Source: Balanoglossus misakiensis
Lineage: Eukaryota; Hemichordata
Assembly (NCBI GenBank): GCA_040954595.2
Contig: CM082584.2
Coordinates: 12,834,001 to 12,898,000, forward strand
DNA: 64,000 bases
Direction of reading: 5' to 3'
Notes under the pieces: generated by a model
The model's database searches: none
What the model saw: only the letters and a program-made list of their open reading frames with translations
What the model was told of the DNA's origin: nothing
Shown: one piece after another, positions 1 through 15,469 of the stretch
How positions within the stretch are numbered: the first letter of the stretch is position 1
Layout of the letters: each line of letters starts with the position of its first letter
Program-made: the position numbers and the translations under genes

Positions 1-103
1 ATCATAATTTCGCCAGTGAAGTACAATGGTTCTCTAGAAGCAAAACATGTTCGCATGACTAAGTGGTGTCTGACAAAATTACACATGGTGATTATGGGCT
101 TAC

Positions 104-3100
104 CTTTGCCAATGCGATCCATGTATGGAAGTGTAAACACAGGTTCTGTGCTCATGTTGTTGGGCAAGATGGAATAGAACCGACCCACGGTGGATGGCAG
201 GTTGCTGATGATGTTTAATACTGTCATGATTCCCTTCTGTAATCAAATAAACACCTTGGAAATTAACGTGTGTGTTCAAACATACTCGTTCTTCATATGA
301 AGAGTAGTTCATTTTTTATACATGTTCCTTGGATAGATGGAGAATAAAAGTTCTTTTTTGGAAAACAATGTAGGTTGTGCTAACCTTTCTTGGCCGTGTG
401 TCCAGCTGTGGTGGGATCACCTGATATTTGTCGCTGTTCTGCTCTGCCATGTCACGCAGAAATGCCAGTTCATCCAGACCAGTTTTCCCATCTGTGTTGG
501 AAACATGTACAGACAGTGAGACTTTCAACTTTCCAGACTGCTGCATGGGCTCTCTCAGTGCATATATGTACTTAACACTAATACAGTGTAACACTAAAAC
601 AAGGTCTCCATCCCTTACCCACATGTCACGTCAGACTTACCTTCAACTAATGCATAAGTCATGATGATCACTTTGTTGTTCAACTTGGCATTCTCATCCA
701 CGATTGAATTCATGACCGTTTTGACTTCGTCTGGTCCTGAGGTGTGACCTGAACTGATGTAGAGGATCATCAGAGCATCTGAAAGAAGGTGAGAATTGTC
801 AATTTAATTAAAACCTCCTCACAACTAAAGAAGATTGGCTGAACTGGAATGTCGTTTCATAAAATGTCAGAACTGGAATTTTAACCACATACCCGTATTT
901 AAGGCGTTAGCACCACGGGCCTTGATGGAATTCTTCATCAAATTGAACGTATGAAGGATGGCCTGTGTATGATTAGTTGCACCTGAATGACAGAAAAGAT
1001 ACATCCATAAATTTCACACAAGAAATGAATATCTGAACTGGCTAGCATAATGCAATGCAAATAAAGGTGTGTATGTATGTCATAGTCTAGTTTCCTTGTA
1101 TGTGTCAAATTCTCCCCACACCTATTTGACAATACACCTTATACTCACCACTGTCTCCTTTGATTGTCTGTATAAATTTACTGAGTTGTCGCTTGGTTTC
1201 CATGGTTGCTGGTGCTAGCTGATTTGCATAGCAGTTATCATCTTTACATGTCTGCACAGTGGAGGCCACACTCAGGACGCCGATCTACGTGAAATATCAA
1301 GCAGAGACATAAAATATGAACGGCTGAAAGTAATGGGACAGTCCATCCAACTTCAATGTTTTCAATGTTTGAATTGGTCACATTGCTGTTTTATATTACT
1401 TCAATAATAGGTACTAACCCTGTCCTTCTCTGACAAAGTGTCTAGAGCAATCCCAGCAGCCCTCTTGGCGATGTTCAGGAGGTCCTCGCTGACCTCTGAC
1501 CCCCGATCTACCAAGACCACTAAATGTTTTGCCTGGGGTCTAATTGTAGCTGCATATATTGATCTACAGGGAGAGAAAAGAAATACGACCAAAATTATAA
1601 TTTGATACAAAGACCACACAACCAGACGTGGTGTACTTTTATTTTCGCTTGTCCACATGGCAACCCCTACAAGGAATGGAACAGTCCGTCAACAACTATG
1701 AACGCCCTCAATGTACCAAACAGAAATGCTTTTGTTTATGGTGAGCAACAAACAGTAAGCCGAGTAGAGTCTACAGTTTCTATAACTTTAAACATCAATT
1801 TTTTTCACTTACTTGCTGCGAGCATCCAAATCTTCCCCACATGAGACACTGATGTCGGCGTTGTTAAAATTTGTGGCCGGAAAGATATTGTGGACTCCTT
1901 CCTCGGCACTGAAGTACTGCCATTTCAACGACGGAAAGTCACGTAAATTTGCAGTAAAGACTACAGACAAATTGGAAACAAATTATGAGTAAAAATTACA
2001 GTTTATATTCCTTGTATTGTATTGTATTGTATGGTATTGCATGGTATGATTCTGCTTTGTACTGAGGTCAAGGCATGATAGATCATAAAATTGTGCAGCT
2101 GCCAGGCCAGCCTACTGTATTTGTAGATATTTATGGGTTGCTTACTTTGTGTTAGATTTTTCCCTGGATTAAATACTAGTGATGGCGTCACTGGTGATGT
2201 TCTGTCACAGACATGACTTCTGGATATATTGCTTTGAAATGCCGCATCATATCTGTAAGGAAATGAACATGATTATCAGAAAACATCATTTATATAATTG
2301 ACAATATGGAGGCGCATCACAGAATTCAAGCCATTAGCCCTTTCACCCCAGTTCCCTCTTTAGAGGTCCAACTGTATCATAGAAAACACTGGGTTTGGAC
2401 TGAACTATGGTGGTGACAGGGTTAAAATTGTACTCACTTAAGTAAATCATTGGTCATCTGGCAGCAATCACTTCTGCCAGAGAGCGGCGTGTTTCGGTGT
2501 ATCCTGTACAGCTCTTCCACTGCTGCTTTGTTATTGGCTAAAATTCTTAAATAATGGCCGAATTTGGTGCGGACCCTCCTGGCCAGTTGTTGGATCTGTT
2601 GCTCTTCATTGGGCGCTCTGTCCACATAGAGCAGCGAATCATAAATTGCCTGTGAAGGAACGAAAGAAAGAAAGAGATGTCAGTGAGAGGGGCCACACTC
2701 GATGCAGACGCAGAGTCTGTCGCACTAAATTGCATTACACAGTTTGCCTGAAAAGAGGAAACTACACACTGATCGAGTTGTGCAAACAACACTCCAGCAG
2801 CAGAAACACTAGCTCTACATATACTCAGGCTTCTCCTCCAAAGCTGCTGGGGTTTTCTCACACCTTTTCGATGCTTCAATTGCTGCAGAGAGGTGTCAGC
2901 ACTTCAGGGGATGTCTGATGCATAGGAGACAACATAGACAAACTCACGAGACATACTCTTAACACTACATTAATTTACAAGAAGAATCTGCGCAGTTGTG
3001 TCAAACTGGAGTTTGTTTCTTGTATTTGTAAGTTTCAATTATTGCTGATACAGTTCCTGAAGAACAGTCAACTGTCTGTGGTACAATATCATACATCAAT

Positions 3101-6100
3101 GCAACTAAACAGTATAGTGTTCAAATGTTACATTGGTCAATATCTAATAAGTTCTGAATAATCAATCTCCCTGAATTCATTGGCTCTGAATTCACTTGCT
3201 TTGGGTTCACTTTGGATTCATTGGTTCAGGATTTTCTCTCTTTGAATTCACTGACTCTGGCCAGCCTTGGATTCAAATTCCCAGGATTCATAGCCTTTGG
3301 ATTCATTTGCCACCAACCGATCATTGACGTATTCCCTTATAAATTGCATCTCAGTTTGTGTTTTAATGGCACCTCTTGAAAATTTACAACATACATATAT
3401 ACTGGGGCTACAGTATACTCTGCGCAAGGGGCCCTATTAATGTATTTCAGATACATGTACATTGTACTCCCTCAAATCCTTGACTGCACACAGAGTTGGA
3501 ATACCGCCTCTGTAACAAGAATTTAGTATCTTGGCAATGGCTGGTGACAAGGCCAAAATGCAATGTACAGACTCAGTCTCTTAGTATTTTTATGGCCAAA
3601 ATATGCTGTCTTCATTTCTGTGTGTCGTGTTGGTATCCGCCTAGGTATGTACATGTATTTCTTGGATTTCATGTCCGCCCATAAAAACCCATCAATGAAA
3701 CCACTATATGGCATTGTAAAATAATCTGTTTTAATACTACACACCTACAGAGGCACAAAGGCAAAGTCAGGGTGGGTAGGGGGAAAGGGAAACGATACAC
3801 GGCGACTTTTGATGTGGTGTTTCCAACCTTCATTTTGATGCCTTAGTCACCTGACCACAGCTATAAAAGAAGCTGTTACTTCTGCCAAACTGGAGCATAA
3901 AAACTGCGGCGTACAAAGCAGGCCATACACATGGGCCTTCCTCTCAATACATTCCACTCCACCATTATTGAAAACCATAAAATAAAACTGTGTCAAACAA
4001 TATAAATTTCACTATCTTTTTCATGGTAGGAAACCCTGCCGTACATAAAACGACATCACCTCATGTCGGTTTGCTTTGTCACTGGTTAGAAATTCAAAGT
4101 CTTTCTGTGTTTTTTTTTTATTTGTTGCTGATTCTAATTTTTCCCGTCAGTACACATATGCGCTGAGGCAGGTCGTCACTATGCTAATTGTTTGTACATA
4201 CAAAATCCCACAAGCTGTTCAAATTTCGACATCAGCGTGCTCATCAGAGTGGAAGCTTCACTCAACCACGGACAGACTGGTAACTAACACAATGACGAAA
4301 TGATTAAAATTCCCACACGCTAAACCAACCAATCCGCCTCACTTCAAACACACTTCTCCATTTCATTGTCACAAAAACCCCCCACATAATTTCAAATTTT
4401 ACCTATGATAATCAAACCAGAAAACAAAATCAGCAAAAGAAGGGATCTGAGGACTTACATATATAAAGGTCAGATTTCATTTGCCGTTTTATTTTATGTT
4501 GAACTTTTTATATTCAAGGTTAGTGGTGAGTAAAACGCAGTTTCCCGCTGTGATGAGCTAAGTATGTGTTGACCCAGAATCACAGCAACGTCAGTTACAT
4601 TTTTTTCCCACTCCTGTCACAGACATGTTTTCATTTCGACATAAATACTTCCATTGAAACATACATTTTTGTGTTAACATGTGCTTTTGCTTTTGACTAC
4701 CACCAGAAAACAACTCCGGAAACCAGTTGGTTTTAAGAGAACCTGTCACATTTGTGACAAATTTCTCATGAATCGGTACTTTCTGTTTTATGGCTTGGCA
4801 GAATGCATCTCAAGGTGTATACGAGAAACACAGTCTGAGAAAATCGCTCTGGCACCAACTTGTGAATATCACAGTGCAATTCAAAATGTCATAAACCTCA
4901 CGATTTACTCAGATCCAAACTGGTGAATAAGAGTTGCATACGGGTGTCAAGAGATTCTCCCCTTTTACCACCGTTTTGAAATTACCATTTTTCCCCTGGA
5001 CAACATAGTGAGAATAGGTGTACAACATGTAGTCAACTGGTGTGAAAGCATTTTCAACATTTGTGTGTCAAAACTGTCCTTCATTCCCCAGACATCGTTA
5101 AAATCTTAGCAACTGTAAACGAATCTTGAACAAGAGCCTTCTTTACTGGAGTTTGTGAAAATGGTGTCTATCAAAAGAATGCTCATTTCTATTGTCGTTT
5201 TTTTCGCCATGAGGTGGGTTGATGGCAGTGTGAGTATATCAGATGCATAAGAAAGACAGAGAGAGAGATAAAGATCTACAGTCAAAATGGTAAAATAATG
5301 CCAAGCACAGTAGGGAGAATACACATTTATGTCAAGAATGAAATACACGTACATGTACATGTATGCAATTGACAAACCAGCATCCATGCAATATTTAAAA
5401 TCTTAAAGTGGGTTTTTTATGGCGTGTTGACGTGTGTAAAAGTAACAAACAGACCAACTGGCCGCGCATTTACATCTTTGAAAAGCCAAAGCCAAAACAC
5501 TATAGCTACTGCTATTGAAGACAATGAAAATAGCAGGCCCCTACAATACAGTCTTTTTTAATGCACTTTAACTGACTACGCAGTATTAGTGTCTTGGACA
5601 TGCCCCCAAGGAGTTGAAGCTAATACAAATACCCAACATGGCTTCCACGCATTTTGTCTTTAAAATTTAACACCCCAGCTTTGATGGGGTCGTTTTGGCG
5701 AATTGAATTTTTTTATGCCGTTCGCGGATATGTTCAGATTATATGTGCGTCTGTTTGAAAGTGTAGCTTTGTGGCTGCAACGCTGGGGTCTGAGGACAAG
5801 ATTTCTTTTTTCTCGCTCCCATTTTTGCCGGGGAGAGCTCTGGGCGATATATGCAACAGCTCAACAATGTTCTTGCCAATGCATTGAAACTGATTCGACC
5901 ATGTGTAAACAAATGGAGAAACCATATTCAGGCAGTGAATGGAGCCTATGAATACAAAGAGCCTGGTAATTGGAACCTGTGGAGCGCAAACAAGAAAAAT
6001 AATCCAATGCAGGGACTAAGAAAAAAAAACTTCGAGTCATTCACTGGCTCTATGCTAATCAGGTTTTGTCATGCAGGCGGAAAAAAAGGGGGATTTTGCC

Positions 6101-9100
6101 GTGCCGTTGGCTCAACCCCGGCAGACACATCGGAGTGGTTCTTTGCAAGACTGGGAAAAAACAAACTCATTCTGTGTGGTGGAAAGATTGGTAAATCTGT
6201 GTGCCAGGCAGTGTGGGGTTTCTGTTAATGGATTTCTGAGCATATCTAGTCTGGAAGGGTGGTTCTGATGAAGTCTGAAGAGAAGACTAATGTGTTATGT
6301 AATTGGGGAGCTGCTGGCTACAAAACAGAACACTGAAGTAAAGGAAGCCTTCAGTGTGACCACATTCACAGTAACCAACAGAGAGAGGGCAACCAACGAA
6401 GGGAGGGAATTCATGAAATGATCAGACTCAGCAAAACCAAAATGAAACCAAGCGATTGCCACACACGGCAGTATACGAGGCACTCGCATACTAATATCAC
6501 TAGTCAGCTCAGCTGTGTGTGCTTATCAGTGTTCAAGGCAAGCCTGGAATGAAATGCTCATGAAATTAATGAATTGAGTTGCAATGTGCACTGCTTAGTG
6601 CTATACAAAGAAAACCTTTGCCCTGGAAAGAGGAACACAAGATTTCTCTGAAGTGAGAAAAAAGGGGGCTCTGTTCATACATACTGATCTGAATTGATTT
6701 CGCCCTTGGAGTGTCTTACTGCAATTTTTTTCAGATACAGAAAATTTAAATTTACACAGAGGAATTACTGAGAGTAGCATTGTGATGCTAACAGCTTCCG
6801 TTTGTTTTCTTGCCCTTGTCATTGGTGCCCCTGGGGGCTGGGGTTGATACCCCCTAGGGGCTGGGGGAGTGCTTGGTTCTCTGCATTCATCCAGTGTGTG
6901 TGACGGTGCAATTTTATTGGATGTAGCACTGATGTTTTGAACTCACTGATATCGAATCTGCTGGCACGATCTTGTGTACGGTACTATTGGTACATAACGC
7001 TCTGTGCACAATGCATGCTGGGAACTCAGATATCCTATATGTACTAATTACATACATATTCCTACACTTTTTTCAAGGTAATAACAGTGACAATTACTCA
7101 AGAATGGATATCATTTATAGGAGCCTTGGAATATTTTTTCCTTCCACTAATAAAATTTTCCTCCATATAGAACGAAGCCCGGAAATTAAGCTCTGACACA
7201 GCATTAGCATTTTACCCCATGAAACTTACAACTGATGTTGGGTTTCGGGGTGCATGCAAATTTCAGACTGAGAAATTCAATCAACTTTACAATACATGTA
7301 TACTTCCATTTTGAGTTAGATTTCAAAGCACAGCCATACTTGTTTGTCCCAACATGTATTTAATAAAATTCAAATAACTGGATATATAGCTGAGGATTAG
7401 TACATTTAAAGTCTGTACAAGAGAGATTACGTGGCTCACAAAGAACATACTACGTCCAAAACGTGCACATGTATAACTGTGTCAGATCAAACTAATATAA
7501 GCCCTGGTTTAATATTCTTTAAACTCGGCCCCGGTATAAATAATATTTCAGATGATATATACACTGGTGCCCCACTGTGTACAATGATAAGAAGAACGCT
7601 GGGACAATGTTCAAGGCAGTTTATTTTACAACCATCGACAGGAATGAGTGAAGCCCCCTGATACGGTGTAATATTTATAACACGAAGAATTCCATCCTTG
7701 CACAATGGGAGCTGAGATCATAGAAACACTCTCAGGTTTATGTGGGTCAAGTATTCTTGGAATACAAACATTTCCGCTCACTGTGCAGCCTGTCAGCGAT
7801 TGCCGACCTCTCTCAAAAATCCAAAATGCTTCTACGTGTAATCCAAACTCAAGTTTGCGCCACTATTAGTAAGCCTGTAATTGTTAGACTGGTTTGTTGG
7901 CCTGGACAAATTCCCTGCCATCTCAAATATCAAAACACTCCCAGTTACCAAAGATCCAGGCAAGCTTGATTTCACATTACATACACCAGATGTGCAGGGA
8001 ATTAACAAAGGCCACAGACATCAAACCCCCTTTTTCTGTTTGGACAATAAATTGCCTTAATTATAATTCCATTTTCATCAACATGCCTGCCTCAAAATCT
8101 GCTCTATCACATCTCAATGGTTTTCCGTTGTACTGATTGGAAGGTCAACATTTTTTAAGGTCACCTTCACATCATGACCTCAAATCAGGACTGCAGTGGC
8201 ATCGTATTAATATTTTATGATCACAAAATAAGTCTTTCTGTTTAATGGACATATATAAGAAACATAATTTTGGTATGAATATAATCTTACCTTACATATT
8301 AAATTCAATGTCTGAGTTTTGATCTCTTGCACATGCTTGCTTGGATAAAATGAAATTGTATTTTTAATCTCCTCTCCTTTTCTGTTGCCAGGTGGCAATG
8401 TTTAATCAGAGTTATCAAATTATCTGTAATTATACAGTATAGCCCCCCCCCCCCCCAAGAAAGGTTCATTACCAAAGGAAGCGTAATTTTCCCTCCAACA
8501 CAAGGTTTTATACCAAACAGATGAGGAACTGTGAGTGAATTAGACTGACAGAGCAAACCAGGACATAATTTCCTCAGGAGATGCTGATAAAACTATTGTC
8601 AATTGTCACCTGCCGAATTCTGCGAATTAACCCTTGGCATCTATTGCCAAATTTGCACTTTGATAAACTGATGATTTTGTTACAATTTAACAGGCAATCA
8701 CATTTCAACGACACTGCATGTCATGATTTTTTTCAAACACATGCCCAGCATATGTGTACATTTACAGGTTTCTGCGAATTATCAAGACTTATAACTATAA
8801 TACAAATATGAACCCACAAGTACCATTTGAGAACATGTGGTGTATTTTTTTACCTCTCAAGAAATGTAAATTTACATAAGAATGTTAGTGGCTATGATAA
8901 AACCAATCTGCTTATTTCGGTAACCCCTCTATGGACAAATACTTACAGGCAACCTTATCAACATTGCCCACTCACAGTGGCTCCTATCTCTGCATGCTAG
9001 CTGTGATGGGGGTCAAAGGTCAATCCGCTGGGAAAACTTATATTTCAGATTGGGTTCAAGAGGGCAATAGATGGGATGTTTCATGTCATCAGATCACGGA

Positions 9101-12100
9101 ACCACAAAGAGAAGTACGTTTACACAAACTCATTTTATATGCACAATGGTACAATATCTAGGCTTCTGGAAATCACTTCTGAATCGTATATACAAGAAAC
9201 AATTTTCTCAGTAATCATATTCTCATATCAACGCCCACGACGCAATAAAAAAGTCTTCAAAAGGCTGGCTAACCTTTAAAATTTACAGTATTAATTATCA
9301 CACATCACCCCCTAAGAGGATACTGCTTGATAAATAGGGATGAAGGATTGTGTGGGCCGAGAATAACCAATTATGGGAGGAATGGACTGTCGTAGCTCCT
9401 GTATGTGAAAATGAATGTTAATATTTTCTGAGTTTTATTCATCTTTGGATGTTAATCTAATTTTATTCATTCTGACAAGTCATCACTACATGGGAATACT
9501 ACCGTACCATACAACTGTTTCACTCGAATTTGACTTGAGACCAATTTAATCAATTCATGAATTTGATAATACCCTGTTGACCCATTAAAGCTATATTCAC
9601 GTTCATTTGTAAGTCAAAGTGTACTGAACTACTGCCTTGAACACGCCACCCTCTTCAGTTTAACCCAGTAATTAAATCTGTCGTAGGGTTATTTCACTGG
9701 CATCAAACTGTGTTAGTGTTACTCTGTGTGTGTGTGGTTGTCTGTGTGTAGGGGTCTGTATCACATCACACCTTCATCATTACCTGTACCTGTGCATATG
9801 TCTGTCTGTGTAATTTAGAAAATTTAGACATTTTAAACATATGATGATTATGAAACTCCAGATAACAAACCAATCACCATATTTTGAATTTGACTGAACA
9901 CAACAACCAATGTGCTGTATGCGTACAGCTTCCCTCCCTCCTTCCCACCTCAGGCTGTTCCACAAAATCTTGCTTCTCCACCGAGCTGTGAATTACGGAA
10001 AAAACTGTACGTGACAGCCTCCAAACAGCACAGACGCACAGTGACACTGTTTACGTGTGCAGAAGCCTGGGAACATTTCTACCCTCAAGGAGGACAGACT
10101 GCGATTTCACTGGTGCATTGCGAAGTCACTGATTTGAAAATAATTTCATAATAGATTGCTGCAACCCGTAGTTCTTGCAGTTCCCATGGCAACCTCCGGT
10201 CCTCTCTGCATATGGAATCTTGTAAAGACATCACGGCATTGTGTGTAGTGCAAATAGCCCAGGCAGATTTGTGTGGCTTCGTTTCTTCATGCTTGAAATT
10301 ATCTACCCTCTCTATGATCTAAGGATGAAATTTTAATCCTGTACATCGTGAAATAAAATTTCTCACATAATAACAGGAAATGCACTACATTTTTTGTGAT
10401 TTCAAAAACGATGATAATTATCATTTTTATGATTCGGTAGAAGCAAACATGAATGCAAAGCTGGTGGGTGTATTCAGTCATATATCTGTGGAGCAGGGAG
10501 TAAGGTGACTGCAAAGCCTGTCTTGCCAAAGACCTTTGTACAACAGAGAGAAAAAAATCAACCCAAGTATAGTGTCGGAAATTCAAAGAACTAGGACAGA
10601 GCCATTGTTAGAAGCACTGGATGAATTTCAAATCAGTCTGTAAAGGTCACCATTTCTATGGAGCTGCGATGGAGATCATTCACAATGGCAAACACACAGC
10701 ACACAGGCTTTGAAATATCTACTACTGTGTGTGTTGTTTCTTTTCTCCTCTGTAAGTAAAAATCCATGAAAAATCGACAAAGATAGCTAGTGTCTCTGTC
10801 TGTCTGTCTCTCCCCATTCTTTTCCTCGTCCTTTGCTCTCTGATATTTTTTGACTATTTGATACTGCACATAATTGGAAACAGAGGCTACCTGAATGATT
10901 ACTTTATAAGTTCAGCTTCATCTTTAAATTCATAATGTAGAGATATAATACGTCATGCAAAAAGATTGGCATGATAAATGTAAGTGTATTCTTTGTGAGA
11001 TGAAAGCAGTGTTACTGGACGAGTAGCGGGCACAATATGAAAAGACGGTGACCTCGCTACACTCCAAGCTGCAATCCAATATCTGTGAATGTAAAACTGA
11101 TCAAGGGTGTGAATTCAAACGTTGCCATGATGTTATAATTTTTGGAAACAATATCTATTGTATAGTAAAGAGGTGTGAGATTTGTAAATGGCTCTGAGAA
11201 TATGATTTGCCATGGTAACAGTGTCACAGCTATGTGTCAAATAAGAGTACTGAATGTATGGGTTCATTGTTGGAAAACAAAAAACGTGAAACACACACGA
11301 TTTTCCCTGAGCATATTACAGACATGGAGTACATCTATAAAGTAAACCTATATACATGTATAATGGTCACCATTGTGGATCACATATACACCTATTAAAA
11401 TTGAAGACAAACGTGTGTTATCTAGACTACCATAAACTGTGCCAAAGGTTTCTAGTTATACCTTTGATCTCTGGAATCTAAACCATTGAAATGGATAGAT
11501 ACACATGAAATTCACGTGTATCTATCCATTTCAATGATCATGATATTACTTTGATTTTATAAAGTTAAGAAAAGGATACACGTCTTTCTAAATACATTGA
11601 AAAAATACATTTCAAAAGGCTGTGTTCAAGAGTTAAGGGCACACACCATCCAAGGCCTGTCATAGTCAGTGCATTATCAATTGTAATCGTGTACCCACTG
11701 TTTTGTGCACTGTACAAACTACAATCTCAGAAATCTTGCGGATAAGCATCACTGGGAAAGACACACTTACAAGTAAAGATGTTTTCCTTCACACAGAATA
11801 TGTAACTGCAGTGAATAAATGTGGTCAAAACTCGGTGACACTGCCCTGCCTGCCTGCTGCTCCAGGTCGAGTTAGTTGAAAACAAACATGGCTCACACTG
11901 AGACTACAAATGCTAAACACGCATAGTGTAGTCGTCTTCGCAATCACACACGCTTGTTCACAGAAATCACACTGGGGTTAAAACGCATGAATGATGTTTG
12001 TTTCAAATGTATATTTACCTGCATTGCCCTGTAACCCATTTCACGATCAGCAAGATCCCGCATTTTCCCGGCTAAAATCGAGGCATCTCGCATAATAGTC

Positions 12101-12369
12101 TGTGCATTTTCTGGTCGTTCTTGCTCGTACATATCCAAGAACATTTGAGGTTGGCTTTCCGAGTTCGAATAGCCGTTCGACACAAGCTCTTGCAAAAGTT
12201 CTGGGTTGTTAAAATTTATCATTCCCGTCTGTCCGTTTTTCAGACGATTCGCTCTCCTTCCGTGGTGTTCTCTCCGAGACACAGATCCTTCGTTATTCGA
12301 ATCTGTTCCATGCAATCGTGAAATTAGCGATGCACAAACAACAAATAAAATGTAACGAGCGGCCGCCAT
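104..12369 (-). CDS. CACHD1: CACHD1, VWFA and cache domain-containing protein 1 (5' part; 3' end outside window)
   Basis: Single-pass membrane protein of the CaV alpha2delta superfamily; vertebrate CACHD1 modulates voltage-gated calcium channels and acts as a Wnt co-receptor partner. Exons in transcript order: 12369-12019, 2649-2438, 2252-2146, 1960-1813, 1563-1419, 1284-1149, 982-893, 778-641, 491-385, 236-104; all borders are GT-AG and phases agree, giving 522 codons plus one base (human protein about 1270). Residues 1-22 are a signal peptide (MAAARYILFVVCASLISRLHG). The VWA N-terminal region (about 118-272) holds the SDCCQMTND and RSHVCDRTSP matches to CACHD1. The VWA domain begins near 285 (AKHLVVLVDRGSE); LDELAFLRDMAEQNS closes it, and VLNIISNLPSTVGRFYSILP starts the cache part. 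It matches CACHD1 better than alpha2delta 1-4. The start has a good context (AAAATGGCG). Intron 1 is 9.4 kb. The 3' half is off the left edge. Confidence 0.93.
2013..2046. repeat. (TATTG)n pentanucleotide repeat
   Basis: About five units of tgtat/tattg, decaying into atggtattgcatggtat, in the CACHD1 intron between the exons at 1813-1960 and 2146-2252. Confidence 0.8.
2334..2425. mobile_element. Short inverted-repeat element (MITE-like), CACHD1 intron
   Basis: The 14-bp ends TTAGCCCTTTCACC (2334) and GGTGACAGGGTTAA (2412) are inverted copies with two mismatches. The inside also pairs partly: ccagttcc and gaggtccaactgt on the left, tttggactgaactatgg on the right. At 92 bp with no ORF it resembles a non-autonomous DNA transposon. 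No clear target-site duplication is visible. Confidence 0.45.
3175..3310. repeat. Degenerate tandem repeat, TTGGATTCA-type unit
   Basis: ctgaattca, ctttgggttca, tttggattca, tttgaattca, ccttggattca and ctttggattca recur every 15-30 bp over about 135 bp. The units are diverged and irregularly spaced, so this is an old minisatellite-like array in CACHD1 intron 1. Confidence 0.55.
11484..11536. repeat. Perfect 21-bp inverted repeat (hairpin)
   Basis: cattgaaatggatagatac at 11484 continues to 11504 and is exactly complementary to 11516-11536. The 11-nt middle (atgaaattcac) can extend the stem by three pairs after one mismatch, leaving a very tight loop. It lies in CACHD1 intron 1. It could be a small foldback transposon relic. 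The tiny loop argues against a canonical microRNA precursor. Confidence 0.8.
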
Positions 12370-13046
12370 TTTCACACTAGATGGCGACTCCACCAAAGCA
12401 GTATACTCAAAGACGGTGCCGCCGCAGATCAAGTCAGTCGCTTAAATTCCACTTACAAACGACCCACTTCTCCCCGCTGTGGACTTTCGTAAGACAGTTT
12501 TCCACAAACATAGATACCTACATCGTTCACAGAATATACCGGAAAGGCATCCCACTTGTGGGTAGAGTCGTTTCAGGCGTATTTCAGCCGCATTTGAGGT
12601 CGGCGATGGATCCGTTCGTTCGCTCTGTCACAACAAAGTGTGTGAATGTTTGCGGTAATGGGTCTGAAGTGAGTGCTGTAATAGCAGTACCACAGTACGT
12701 TATGCCCAAGGGTTATTTTTCACTCAGAAAAATGCGACACTGTCCACATTGTCTATACAAAATGATTAAATATTTAGAAATCACTTGATTTTAGAAGTTT
12801 TATATCCAGAACTCCACAAATTATTGAAGTAGAATTTGCTGCAAAATATAACACACATTGTTCATGTACTAATCGCTTATTCTCCTCAAAAATATCTTCT
12901 CAGTCTGCAATTTCTTGCCGCATAATACTTGTTTTTAATTTTTGAAAATCATAAGAGCTTAAGAATATTTTATTTTTAATATTCTGGCAAAGTTGGTGTG
13001 TGACGAACAGACAGTCTACAAATGTCCGGACGACCAGGGTTTCAAA
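12370..13046. promoter_or_regulatory. Bidirectional promoter region CACHD1 / FDX2
   Basis: The 677 bp between the CACHD1 start codon (minus) and the FDX2 start codon (plus) must hold both 5' UTRs and promoters. I see no clear TATA box at a useful distance from either start. The half next to CACHD1 is GC-richer with CpG (gcggccgcc, gacggtgccgccgc); the FDX2 half is AT-rich. Transcription starts cannot be placed from sequence alone. Confidence 0.55.
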
Positions 13047-15190
<2,144 letters not shown>

Positions 15191-15434
15191 TCTGGATACT
15201 GTGGTGGCAATTTTTACTTTCAAGAGGCATTTTATTCATTATAGACATTATGACAACTCTTGTACAGCATCAAGTGTGATACACTGGTATAATGTGTGTA
15301 TTAAGTTATTTGCCAAGTTGTGTGACAGAATCAGTCATGTACAAATGCTATTTATCATTTGCAAACAGATGACATACATGTATATAATATAGGCAATTCG
15401 TGTAGCAAAACATCAAATTTTCATAACTTCTAGA

Positions 15435-15440
15435 AATAAA
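15435..15440 (+). terminator. FDX2 polyadenylation signal AATAAA
   Basis: Canonical AATAAA 245 bp after the FDX2 stop codon (3' UTR 15191 to about 15460), followed by T/GT-rich sequence (gtatttgatatctctgtg). Confidence 0.7.
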
Positions 15441-15469
15441 GGTTTTGAAAATGTATTTGATATCTCTGT

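Larger units (their letters stand above)
2650..12018 (-). other. CACHD1 intron 1 (9.4 kb), no coding exon seen
   Basis: Sequence between the signal-peptide exon and the second exon; intron phase 0. I see no spliced coding exon that adds to the CACHD1 frame. Contents: a degenerate TTGGATTCA repeat (3175-3310), a run of 14 C at 8443-8456, a TG-rich tract (9724-9750) and a hairpin at 11484-11536. First introns this long often hold enhancers, but no specific element can be supported. Confidence 0.7.

Noticed and set aside
8443-8456. C14 run as a G-quadruplex or regulatory site
   Set aside because: A single homopolymer run without the four spaced G tracts needed; likely a simple repeat.
104-12369. 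Gene called as a voltage-gated calcium channel alpha2delta subunit
   Set aside because: The overall family is shared, but the motifs LDELAFLRDMAEQNS, RPQAKHLVVLVD and the degenerate MIDAS fit CACHD1 better.
12381-12788. 135-codon plus-strand ORF in the CACHD1/FDX2 spacer
   Set aside because: It overlaps the CACHD1 5' region on the opposite strand, has low-complexity basic content and no family match; probably chance in CpG-rich promoter DNA.
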